A stretch of 12,430 nucleotides of DNA from Bacteroidota bacterium (GTDB taxonomy: Bacteria; Bacteroidota; Bacteroidia; JAADEI01), in NCBI GenBank assembly GCA_015490475.1, contig WFXT01000279.1, positions 1 to 12,430 on the forward strand. The letters run 5' to 3'. This document shows, piece after piece, positions 1 through 7,692 of the stretch (its first letter is position 1; the number at the start of each line of letters is the position of its first letter). The notes beneath the pieces were generated by a model. That model ran no database searches and was not told the origin of the DNA. It worked only from the letters and a program-made list of their open reading frames with translations. A program made the position numbers and the translations under genes.

Positions 1-1700
1 ATCTCTCCAGGAAATGACGACGATGCCGCATCCACCGTTAAGTAAACAGGAACATTACCAACCACCACAGATTCCTTCACAGTATCAACCGAAGCATTAG
101 AACCACAATAACCCCATACATATACATCATACGCACCTGCTGGAACCTGCAGTATAGTATCATTATTTACATAAACTGCTACTCTAGTGCCACTGCCTAA
201 AGCAAAACCTGGAGAACCATATTCTATCACTATAGAGTCTCCTCCAAAAGGATCCCATCCTATCTCTATTTGTCCAGGACATATGGGTGTAATACGAACC
301 TGGGCAGGCAACAAACATGCAGTAGTTCCACTTATTCTAACAGAATCAATATACCAATTGTCAAAGCCAGCACCTGATCCCTTTGCACGGAATCTAATTT
401 GAGTACGAGATATTCCATAACCAGCGATAGGCACAACATATGAGTCATAAGTATAAGTAGTAATATTATCTGCACCGCTGTATGACGTAATCACTTTCCA
501 TGATGTACCGTCCCAGAATTCCACATACAAAGAATCCCCACCTTCTGGGTCATTACCACATCCCAAATCATCTCCTTCTCTATAGTAGTATTCAAGGATA
601 ATTCCAGTATATCCTGAAACATCAAGCAATGGCGTAGAAGCAACATATCCGGGATTACTGCCACCGTATATAGACAATGACTTACTTCCAATTACACATG
701 CAGAAGCACTATCCACACCTACTGTATCCTGACCTGTGTTAGGAGATGCTATCCAACAAGGCGGAACGGAATCAAGAGTAGTGGCATCAAAGTCTTCTAA
801 GAAGGGTAGAGCAACGGGTGCACATAAGGTACTTACAGTAATCTTAATAGTATCGCTCGATGGAACTCCATTGCAGGACCTCCATATGTATAAATCATAT
901 GTAGTTGCTGGAGCAAGAGGGCTAATAATTGTACCAGAGGAAACCCCAACTATTGTATCTACTAGTCCCGTGCCTAGAGGAAAACCAGCAAATCCATGTT
1001 CTATAAATATAGTATCCCCCGTTACATTCCATCCCAATTGAACCGATGTATCACTAACTGAAATAACATGTGGATCCAGTAGGCCAACAAAACACCCCGC
1101 GAACACCGTAACACTATCTATCGCCCAGTACAAATCATCAAATTCGTGCCATACAAAGCGAACTTTGAGCTGATCGCTCTTGTAAGCAGTAATGTCAATT
1201 ACTTCCCATTGGGCGGAGTTCCCCCATCCACCGACATCTGCTCCCTCATACACTTTTACAGTAACCCATGAACCAGATGCAGAATCATAAACCTGCACCC
1301 ATCCTGTATCTGTAGCATCTGCAGAATAATCGTTATAATAGGTCAAATATCCGAGATACACTTTTTGTCCCGAAGAGCCGGATGCGGCAGAAATAACAGG
1401 TGTAGTAATAGTGTCTTTCTGCCCTAAGGTGTTATCAAAATAAATAAATAGCATATTACCCTGTCCCAGATCACTACCGAAATAATCTGAAACAACCGTC
1501 CATGTGGAGTCGTATTGCAATGGCGGAACCTGGTCTACTACGCCACCGTCGCCAAGCGTCCACCCCGCAGGAATATTACCTGGTGTAACACTACCAAATC
1601 CTTCTTGAAAGATAACAGTCTGAGCATTAACCTTTAAACCCAGTAATATACCTATTATCATCACCCTCCTCACCGCCTTGCTAAATAATAACTTCATCAT
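1..1700 (-). CDS. Secreted multidomain adhesin-like protein, 3' end off the window
   Basis: The minus strand is open from an ATG at 1700 to the left edge (566 codons, no stop), so the C-terminus is missing. Residues 1-27 form a signal peptide (K/R-rich start, hydrophobic MIIGILLGL, cleavage near NAQ). Domain order as read: about 28-205, a jelly-roll module of the choice-of-anchor-J/cleaved-adhesin type (GF...PAGW near the start, W-AIDSV near the end); about 208-290, FN3-like; about 293-455, a second jelly-roll/MAM-like module (LPFLEDFD...CW, ending NWYIDSV); about 457-545, a second FN3-like module. The two FN3 modules share a GW...GD(S/T)I-IE-G--GF-LG pattern. This architecture is common in Bacteroidota exported surface proteins, and a T9SS sorting domain would be expected in the missing end; that is inference. 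AAGGA at 1707-1711 lies 6 nt before the ATG and decides the start. No enzymatic motif is seen. It is transcribed divergently from the copper genes and has no obvious functional link to them. Confidence 0.85.
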   Translation of the reverse strand, partial: MMKLLFSKAVRRVMIIGILLGLKVNAQTVIFQEGFGSVTPGNIPAGWTLGDGGVVDQVPPLQYDSTWTVVSDYFGSDLGQGNMLFIYFDNTLGQKDTITTPVISAASGSSGQKVYLGYLTYYNDYSADATDTGWVQVYDSASGSWVTVKVYEGADVGGWGNSAQWEVIDITAYKSDQLKVRFVWHEFDDLYWAIDSVTVFAGCFVGLLDPHVISVSDTSVQLGWNVTGDTIFIEHGFAGFPLGTGLVDTIVGVSSGTIISPLAPATTYDLYIWRSCNGVPSSDTIKITVSTLCAPVALPFLEDFDATTLDSVPPCWIASPNTGQDTVGVDSASACVIGSKSLSIYGGSNPGYVASTPLLDVSGYTGIILEYYYREGDDLGCGNDPEGGDSLYVEFWDGTSWKVITSYSGADNITTYTYDSYVVPIAGYGISRTQIRFRAKGSGAGFDNWYIDSVRISGTTACLLPAQVRITPICPGQIEIGWDPFGGDSIVIEYGSPGFALGSGTRVAVYVNNDTILQVPAGAYDVYVWGYCGSNASVDTVKESVVVGNVPVYLTVDAASSSFPGE

Positions 1701-1706
1701 AACACG

Positions 1707-1711
1707 TCCTT
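1707..1711 (-). promoter_or_regulatory. Ribosome binding site of the secreted adhesin-like gene
   Basis: The minus strand reads AAAGGA followed by six bases and then ATGATG. This supports the first ATG (1700); the second ATG, three bases on, is the only close alternative and would not alter the protein meaningfully. Confidence 0.6.
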
Positions 1712-1722
1712 TTTCTTAACTA

Positions 1723-1754
1723 CAAAGATATGACATTTTAATTAATCGCCCAAA
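1723..1754 (-). promoter_or_regulatory. Bacteroidota-type promoter of the secreted adhesin-like gene
   Basis: On the minus strand a TATCTTTG (1723-1730) matches the phylum's -7 consensus TAnnTTTG exactly. A TTTG (1751-1754) sits 20 bases upstream, the usual distance for the -33 element. Transcription would begin roughly 7 bases after the -7 box, giving a short leader that still contains the AAGGA ribosome site. The match is by eye; no transcription data support it. Confidence 0.6.
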
Positions 1755-1785
1755 TTACTCACAATAACTTGACCCATTAATGCGT

Positions 1786-1793
1786 TAACTTTG
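1786..1793 (+). promoter_or_regulatory. Possible -7 element for the His/Cys-rich gene and copper operon
   Basis: TAACTTTG matches TAnnTTTG on the plus strand, 11 bases before the ATG at 1805. A TTG lies at 1769-1771, but its 14-base spacing is shorter than the usual 19-21, so the -33 element is doubtful. If real, the transcript would start about five bases before the ATG, nearly leaderless. It faces away from the promoter at 1723-1754, so this ~100 bp would serve both directions. I see no clear copper-regulator operator in it. Confidence 0.35.
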
Positions 1794-1804
1794 CACACAA
1801 GGAC

Positions 1805-2281
1805 ATGACACAAAATAGAAATTTTGGTGTATGGGTTAAAAGTTTAGGGTTCTTTCTTATTGGTTTGGTGTTTATACAAGGTATTTCTTTCAAACACTAT
1901 TGTCAGCACACTAATCTTACCTCATTAATATTAGGAGGGGTGTTTGGTCACGATTCATGCATTCAACATCACTCTCAAAATAATTGTGACCATAATGGTT
2001 CATGCCATTCCAGTCCCACATCCCACGACCAAGAAAGTTGTTCTTCAACATGTTGTGAAATAACATCCAATACGACGATATTTGCTGCATTTAGTTATGA
2101 TTATTTGGGTGTAAAGCATAAAAAACAACATAAGTCTCTTGAGTTCTCACCATTTTCGTTATCAGTTAATAACTCAAAAATTTCAACTCTTCCAGTTCAG
2201 ACCCTTTTAATGTTTCTTCACTTATTTTCAACTAAAAACCAGCTTATCTTAATAATATCGTCGGTCGTGCTTCTCTGTTAG
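1805..2281 (+). CDS. Small His/Cys-rich membrane-anchored protein, HYC_CC-like, probably metal-binding
   Basis: 158 residues. Residues 12-28 are a hydrophobic signal/anchor segment. Residues 31-84 hold eight His (31, 35, 49, 55, 56, 63, 68, 74) and seven Cys (33, 52, 61, 67, 79, 83, 84), so more than a quarter of this stretch could bind soft metals. A HYC triplet directly follows the hydrophobic segment and a CC pair closes the rich region, the arrangement of the small Bacteroidota HYC_CC_PP proteins; the Pro-Pro part expected near the C-terminus is not visible. The last 30 residues are again hydrophobic and end in Cys. It lies 168 bp upstream of cusA on the same strand, so a role in periplasmic copper/silver binding, delivery to the pump or sensing is plausible, but this is inference from composition and position. 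No Shine-Dalgarno precedes the ATG. Family membership is a recognition by pattern and moderately sure. Confidence 0.7.
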   Translation: MTQNRNFGVWVKSLGFFLIGLVFIQGISFKHYCQHTNLTSLILGGVFGHDSCIQHHSQNNCDHNGSCHSSPTSHDQESCSSTCCEITSNTTIFAAFSYDYLGVKHKKQHKSLEFSPFSLSVNNSKISTLPVQTLLMFLHLFSTKNQLILIISSVVLLC

Positions 2282-2449
2282 AAGTCCCTTCTTTACTCTC
2301 AACACCTTCTTAGCCATTTCATTTAATTGATTATGGTTGGTTGATTCCACAATAAACCTGTTGTAATACATTACTAAAAACATACACTGAAGTGACTAAA
2401 AGTAAAAACTTTGACGAGTTAGAATCATACGAATAAAAATTTGCAACAC

Positions 2450-5400
2450 ATGTTTAGGATCGTTAGGTTGTTTTTAGAACACCGCTTACTTGCATGGCTT
2501 CTTTTGACAATCGTCGTAGCAGGTGGATTGTATGTATCACCATTAGAATGGCGTCCTTCATGGTTTCCTTCTAATCCTGTGCCTGTAGATGCTATTCCAG
2601 ACCTTGGGGAGAACCAGCAAATAATAATGACTCCCTGGCCTGGGAGAAGTCCGCAAGACGTTGAAGACCAGATAACATATCCGTTGGTCAGCTGGTTGCT
2701 TGGTACTCCGGGAGTCAAGACCATTCGTTCCACATCCATGTTCGGCTATTCATTTATCTACGTGATTTTTGAAGAAGATGTAGATTTTTACTGGTCCCGT
2801 TCTCGCTTAATTGAAAAGCTTTCCAGTATTCCAGAAGGTCTTTTGCCTGAAGGCGTCTGGCCTCAGCTGGGACCTGATGCCACTGCTCTGGGACAAGTGT
2901 TCTGGTACACATTAGAAGGAAGGGACCCCGAGACTGGCGAACCTGTTGGTGGATGGGACCCCTGGGAATTGAGAGCCATTCAAGACTTCTATGTCCGATA
3001 CGCACTGCAAAGTGTTCCTGGGGTTTCTGAAGTGGCAAGTGTAGGAGGTTTTGTGAAGGAATATCAGATTGACCTTGACCCTATTGCTATGCGTGCCCAT
3101 GGTGTTACACTCAAAGATGTAATAAAAGCAATCAAAGAAAGCAATATTGAAGTTGGGGCACAAACAATAGAACTGAACAAAGTTGAATACTTTGTGCGAG
3201 GATTGGGCTATGTGAAGAGTCTTGAAGACCTTGAAGAGGCTGTAGTTAAGGTCGTGGATAATGTTCCTATCAGAATTAAAGACATTGGCTTTGTAACTAT
3301 AGGACCTGCCCCAAGGCGCGGTGGGCTGGACGTCAGCGGTGCAGAGGCGGTTGGCGGGGTAGTAGCCATGCGATATGGTGAAAATCCCAAGAAAGTAATA
3401 GATGCTGTCAAGGAGCGCATAAAGGAGATACAAAAAGGACTTCCTGTTAGGACTTTACCTGACGGCAGAAAGTCTCAGGTTACCATTGTTCCATTTTATG
3501 ACAGAACAGGTCTGATAAATGAAACAATTGGAACCATTGAACGTGCACTTGAAGAAGAAATACTTATAACCATTATTGTTATCTTACTATTGCTATTCAA
3601 TCTGCGAGTTAGTTTCCTTGTTACTGTTATGCTTCCAATTGGAGTGCTGGCTGTATTCATACTAATGAAAGCCTTTGATGTTCCTGCCCACATAATGAGC
3701 ATACTTGGAATAGCCATATCCATCGGTGTAATGGTTGACATCGGTATTGTCTTAACAGAAGTTATCCTGCGACATCTTGAAGAAGACAAAGGTGTTTCAA
3801 GACTTGAAGCAATATGGAATGGTGTTAGAGAAGTTCTGGCGCCCCTATTGACTGCCCAACTTACTACAATCGTGAGTTTCCTTCCTGTCTTTGCTCTTGA
3901 AGCCAGTGAGGGAAGATTATTTAAACCTGTGGCTATAACGAAGACTCTGGCTATGGCATCAGCAGTTATATTGGCATCATTATTAATACCTGCCTTAGCA
4001 TATTATGTTTTTGGAGAATACAAAAGGGCTAAGAACGCTTTACGAACACTACTTGGAGTTGCACTATTAGTACTTGGAATAAAAGCACTCAACACACATC
4101 ATTGGTGGGGCATTTTGGTTATTATGCTCTCTGTAATTGAATTGCTTGCAGGTATTTCTGGCTCATATATACAAATGTTTAGAAAGGAACTGCGATTTAC
4201 AACCTCGCGATGGTGGTATTGGATCACCGGAACCCATATACGGATTCCCCTGATAGCGTTGATAGTTACTGCTATCCTTGCCGAAGAATGGATGCCTTTG
4301 GGACTTCAAAACACAGAATTTACAAACTTCATCTTTGTAGCAATAGTAATAGGTTTTATATTAGGAGGCTTATTCTTATACACACGCATCTTTAAGAAAG
4401 CAGTAGTATGGGCGATCAAACACAGCTGGATTCCTATGCTAATAACCATATTGCTCGTATTAGTTGGATTTACTGCCTGGCATGGGGTTCCTAAAATCCT
4501 ACAACATTTTGGTAAGACAGGAGAAAAGATTTTAAACACAAAAGTGGGTTTAGCCCTTGCTAAGACGTTTCCTGGATTTGGAAGAGAATTTATGCCTCAG
4601 TTTGACGAGGGAAGTTTCCTATTGATGCCTACGCTTATGCCACACGCCGGTGTGGAAGAAGTGAAAGAAGTAATAGCCCTCTTAGATAGGCGAGTAATGA
4701 ATATTCCTGAGGTATATCAGGTGGTTGGCAAATGGGGACGCGTTGAGTCTGCCCTTGACCCAGCACCAATATCAATGTTTGAGAATATAGTGAATTTCAG
4801 AAGCGAATATGTAACAGATGAACGTGGTTACGTCCTAAGATTCAAAGTTGATGAAGATGGTGCCTTTATACTAAAAGACGGTTCAAAATATCATCCGGAA
4901 AAGGATGGTTTCAGGATTATTGACACTTCTTTGCTAATCAAAGACCCTCAGGGCAAACCATTCCGACAGTGGCGACCACATATCAAAACAACAGATGATA
5001 TTTGGAGAGAAATATCCAAACAGACAATGGGCATTCCGGGACTCACAGGGGCACCAAAACTGGGTCCCATACAGACAAGAATAGTAATGCTACAAACAGG
5101 GATGCGTGCCCCAATGGGAATAAAACTTTTTGGTCCTGACCTGCAGACCCTGGAACAAGTATCACTACAGATAGAACAAATACTCAAGGAAGTGCCTGGG
5201 ATAGAGCCAGCCACAGTATATGCGGAACGAGTGGTCGGCAAACCATATCTGGAAATAAAATTTGATAGGCGCGCATTGGCACGTTATGGCTTAACCATTG
5301 AAGAAGCCAATAAATATGTGGAAATGCTAATAGGCGGAATGCCCCTATCCTATACAGTGGAGGGCAGAGAGCGATTTCCCATCAGAGCAAGGTTTGCAAG

Positions 5401-6277
5401 AGAATGGCGTGACGACCCCGATGTTCTTGAACAACTTCCCATATCAACACCGACAGGACAATGGATTCCATTGGGCTACGTCGCCGACATAACATACAGA
5501 AGAGGTCCTCAAGCAATCAGAGGGGAAAACACTTTCTTGGTTACATATATAACCTTTGACAAGAAAGAAGGATGGTCAGAAGTTGACGTCGTTGAACTGG
5601 CAAAGAAAACCCTTGATGAAAAAGTAGAGAAAGGAGAGCTCGTTCTGCCCAAAGGAACTACATATCAATTTGCTGGGACCTATGAGAATCAAATTAGGGC
5701 AATGAAGCGATTGTCTTTGATTATTCCTATAGCTCTGGCAACCATTTTCCTGCTTCTTTACAGTAATTTCAAGAGATTACTACCAACAATAATGGTTTTT
5801 TCAGAAACACTGATTACATTCTCTGGTGGTATGCTATTGATATGGTTATACAACCAACCGTGGTTTCTTGATTTTGAAGTTGCGGGAACTCCCCTCAGGG
5901 AAGCATTTAACATACATCCATTAAACATGAGTGTAGCGGTATGGATAGGATTTCTCGCTCTATTCGGCATCTCAACTGACAATGCGGTAATAATGGGTTC
6001 ATATATATTGGAACGCTTCAACCAAGTCAAGCCCAAGACAACCAGTGGTCTAATAAAAGTAATAGTAGAAGCGGCAACCCGTCGTATTAGACCCGCCATG
6101 ATGACCACTGCTACAACACTAATAGCCCTATTGCCAGTGCTTAGTGCTCCCGGCAAAGGTGCAGAATTCATGACTGCCCTAGCAGTGCCAACATTTGGCG
6201 GAATGCTTTTCCAGTGGTTGTGTGTACTAATAACTCCGGTTCTGTATTGGTGGTGGTTAAAGCGTAAAATAAAGTGA
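2450..6277 (+). CDS. cusA: CusA-type copper/silver efflux RND permease with extra membrane segments
   Basis: Inner-membrane proton-driven pump of a CusCBA system, 1275 residues from the ATG at 2450. An in-frame TTG nine bases earlier is less likely, since the family begins with the equivalent of MFRIVRLFLEHR followed at once by TM1. Family signatures: IDAIPDLG-like periplasmic entry (VDAIPDLGENQ), TM4 relay Asp430 and Glu437 (MVDIGIVLTE), and Asp1177 in STDNAVIM where E. coli CusA has Glu939. Three methionines align by context with the CusA Cu/Ag triad: Met726 (LLMPT, codon 4625), Met776 (PISMFE, 4775) and Met880 (IVMLQTG, 5087). This favours Cu(I)/Ag(I) over Zn/Co/Ni. It is about 230 residues longer than E. 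coli CusA: roughly 130 residues between canonical TM6 and TM7 hold four hydrophobic segments (about 531-547, 554-571, 597-617, 626-645), and about 55 extra residues lie at 785-843. No frameshift seen. No Shine-Dalgarno is visible; the upstream 168 bp shows no terminator, so co-transcription with the His/Cys-rich gene is possible. Confidence 0.93.
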   Translation: MFRIVRLFLEHRLLAWLLLTIVVAGGLYVSPLEWRPSWFPSNPVPVDAIPDLGENQQIIMTPWPGRSPQDVEDQITYPLVSWLLGTPGVKTIRSTSMFGYSFIYVIFEEDVDFYWSRSRLIEKLSSIPEGLLPEGVWPQLGPDATALGQVFWYTLEGRDPETGEPVGGWDPWELRAIQDFYVRYALQSVPGVSEVASVGGFVKEYQIDLDPIAMRAHGVTLKDVIKAIKESNIEVGAQTIELNKVEYFVRGLGYVKSLEDLEEAVVKVVDNVPIRIKDIGFVTIGPAPRRGGLDVSGAEAVGGVVAMRYGENPKKVIDAVKERIKEIQKGLPVRTLPDGRKSQVTIVPFYDRTGLINETIGTIERALEEEILITIIVILLLLFNLRVSFLVTVMLPIGVLAVFILMKAFDVPAHIMSILGIAISIGVMVDIGIVLTEVILRHLEEDKGVSRLEAIWNGVREVLAPLLTAQLTTIVSFLPVFALEASEGRLFKPVAITKTLAMASAVILASLLIPALAYYVFGEYKRAKNALRTLLGVALLVLGIKALNTHHWWGILVIMLSVIELLAGISGSYIQMFRKELRFTTSRWWYWITGTHIRIPLIALIVTAILAEEWMPLGLQNTEFTNFIFVAIVIGFILGGLFLYTRIFKKAVVWAIKHSWIPMLITILLVLVGFTAWHGVPKILQHFGKTGEKILNTKVGLALAKTFPGFGREFMPQFDEGSFLLMPTLMPHAGVEEVKEVIALLDRRVMNIPEVYQVVGKWGRVESALDPAPISMFENIVNFRSEYVTDERGYVLRFKVDEDGAFILKDGSKYHPEKDGFRIIDTSLLIKDPQGKPFRQWRPHIKTTDDIWREISKQTMGIPGLTGAPKLGPIQTRIVMLQTGMRAPMGIKLFGPDLQTLEQVSLQIEQILKEVPGIEPATVYAERVVGKPYLEIKFDRRALARYGLTIEEANKYVEMLIGGMPLSYTVEGRERFPIRARFAREWRDDPDVLEQLPISTPTGQWIPLGYVADITYRRGPQAIRGENTFLVTYITFDKKEGWSEVDVVELAKKTLDEKVEKGELVLPKGTTYQFAGTYENQIRAMKRLSLIIPIALATIFLLLYSNFKRLLPTIMVFSETLITFSGGMLLIWLYNQPWFLDFEVAGTPLREAFNIHPLNMSVAVWIGFLALFGISTDNAVIMGSYILERFNQVKPKTTSGLIKVIVEAATRRIRPAMMTTATTLIALLPVLSAPGKGAEFMTALAVPTFGGMLFQWLCVLITPVLYWWWLKRKIK

Positions 6278-6329
6278 TGCGATGATAAGTAAACTTAACA
6301 TGTGTAGAACTAGTCTAGAAGTTAACATA

Positions 6330-6363
6330 CCCCTCCCCGCATGCGGGAAGGGGCTAGGGGTGG
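6330..6363. repeat. REP-like GC-rich hairpin between cusA and the channel gene
   Basis: A stem from 6330 to 6353 pairs CCCCT with AGGGG around the perfect 12-base palindrome CCCGCATGCGGG (6336-6347), with a single C/A mismatch. A second copy of the 3' arm, AGGGGT (6356-6361), can compete for pairing with ACCCCT (6329-6334). It is far more GC-rich than its surroundings and has no T-run after it, so it is not a standard terminator. Its look is that of dispersed REP-type elements, which can also stabilise or attenuate mRNA between operon genes. Whether it is repeated elsewhere in the genome cannot be seen here. Confidence 0.65.
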
Positions 6364-6460
6364 AATACTCAACAAAACCCAATACTCTTATGAAAACTCG
6401 CCAAAACCCTAAATACCTATCATGCCTCCCAACCGCCCACTGGCTAAAATCTTAAGCACA

Positions 6461-7684
6461 ATGAAACCAGTTATAATTAAATTGGCTCTATCAGGAATCT
6501 GGCTACTAACTCACAATTTGCTTATTGCACAGATTCCAGCAAATATTCACAACTACATAACCAGTAGATTGGACAGCATTCCAGAAATAAAGGCACAGTG
6601 GAATAGATACAATGCTTTACTGGAACAAGCACGCTTTGCTGGTGGTCTGCCGGACCCTTCTGTATCATCAAATATATTTATAAAACCAATTCAAACAAGG
6701 GTTGGACCTCAACAGTTCTCTGTCTCTGCAACACAATCATTTCCATTCCCAGGAACATTAAAATCCGCCCGCGAGGCGTGGACACTGGAAGCAGAAGCCC
6801 TGAAACACTACATATCATGGCAAAAAGCGAATATTTACACAAGAGCGGCTAACACATGGCTAGAATACGTCTATAATACAGAAGAAATCAGGATTCTCAA
6901 TGAACATCTGGAATTACTTACTACATTGCAAAGAGTTATCAAAGAAAGAGTAGCTGGCGGCTCCGAAAAGGCATACAACTACCTAAGAATTCAAATGCAA
7001 ATTGAAGAATATCAAACAATGCTTAAAATTGCTATAGATAGACAACAAGCTCTTCAAGTAGCTTTTAATAAGATACTTAATTTACCCGATACTGTAGCAG
7101 TGCCTTTAAGTGATTCGCTTATAATGCCTGAGTTACCTGACTCAAGCTCATTATTTGACTCAATATTGACAGTAAATCCATTACTGATTAGTATCCGAAC
7201 ACGTGCGGACGCCAACAAAGCAAGACAACGAAATGCCAAACTATCAGGGCTACCTTCATTCAAAGCAGGATTATCTTACTTTATTATTGGTAATGGTGGT
7301 CCCGATGCTATAGCCCCAACAATAGGAATAAGATTGCCCATATACCGAAAGAAGTGGAAATCTCTTGAAAATAGGTATGCTCTGTCTGCCCTTGCTGATA
7401 GTCTCTCTGCTGAGGAAAAGGTCAATTTCTTGACAGAACAATTCTACTTACGGTGGTGGTCTTTAACTTCTGCATTAGAAAAATTTCATTTGTATGAAGA
7501 ATTAACCACGTTGGCTAAACACACAAGACAAATGCTTCTGGCAGCATACTCCGGTGATGAAGAAGACTTTGTTGAAATCCTTCGCATTGACAGAGACCTT
7601 CTCAACTACACTCTTAGCAGACAAAAAGCACTAACGGAAGTTTACAAAGCCCTTGTGTCTCTTTACGAATTAACCGGAAAATAA
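6461..7684 (+). CDS. cusC: TolC/CusC-family outer-membrane channel of the copper efflux pump
   Basis: 407 residues from the ATG at 6461. An in-frame ATG at 6422 would add 13 residues before the signal peptide; 6461 is preferred because the next residues (MKPVIIKLALSGIWLLTHN...IAQ) are a proper signal peptide with cleavage after about residue 24. There is no lipobox cysteine, unlike E. coli CusC. The mature part has the two-fold outer-membrane-efflux layout: long amphipathic helices with repeated Ala/Gln/Leu patterns (residues about 45-70, 100-205 and 290-405) separated by short beta-forming stretches such as FSVSATQSFPFPG and IAPTIGIRLPIY, the latter a typical TolC-family strand. It should form the trimeric exit duct docked to the CusA/CusB complex. 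It lies about 180 bp after cusA, with a REP-like hairpin between, and only 8 bp before cusB, so it is surely co-transcribed with cusB. The 'Cus' assignment rests on the neighbours; the sequence alone says only TolC-family. Confidence 0.88.
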   Translation: MKPVIIKLALSGIWLLTHNLLIAQIPANIHNYITSRLDSIPEIKAQWNRYNALLEQARFAGGLPDPSVSSNIFIKPIQTRVGPQQFSVSATQSFPFPGTLKSAREAWTLEAEALKHYISWQKANIYTRAANTWLEYVYNTEEIRILNEHLELLTTLQRVIKERVAGGSEKAYNYLRIQMQIEEYQTMLKIAIDRQQALQVAFNKILNLPDTVAVPLSDSLIMPELPDSSSLFDSILTVNPLLISIRTRADANKARQRNAKLSGLPSFKAGLSYFIIGNGGPDAIAPTIGIRLPIYRKKWKSLENRYALSALADSLSAEEKVNFLTEQFYLRWWSLTSALEKFHLYEELTTLAKHTRQMLLAAYSGDEEDFVEILRIDRDLLNYTLSRQKALTEVYKALVSLYELTGK

Positions 7685-7692
7685 TCAGAACC

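Noticed and set aside
187..1041. Plus-strand open frames (for example 187-402 and 736-1041)
   Set aside because: They are antisense to the continuous minus-strand adhesin-like gene, whose translation gives a signal peptide and coherent domains.
2160..2281. Frameshift near the 3' end of the His/Cys-rich gene that would restore a Pro-Pro tail
   Set aside because: I checked the alternative frames through this stretch; they stop quickly and do not give a better family-like ending.
2441..2449. TTG start for cusA three codons earlier
   Set aside because: The ATG at 2450 starts the protein where family members begin, and neither site has a Shine-Dalgarno, so ATG is preferred.
2912..3433. 173-codon minus-strand open frame inside cusA
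   Set aside because: It is antisense to conserved cusA sequence and shows no protein features of its own.
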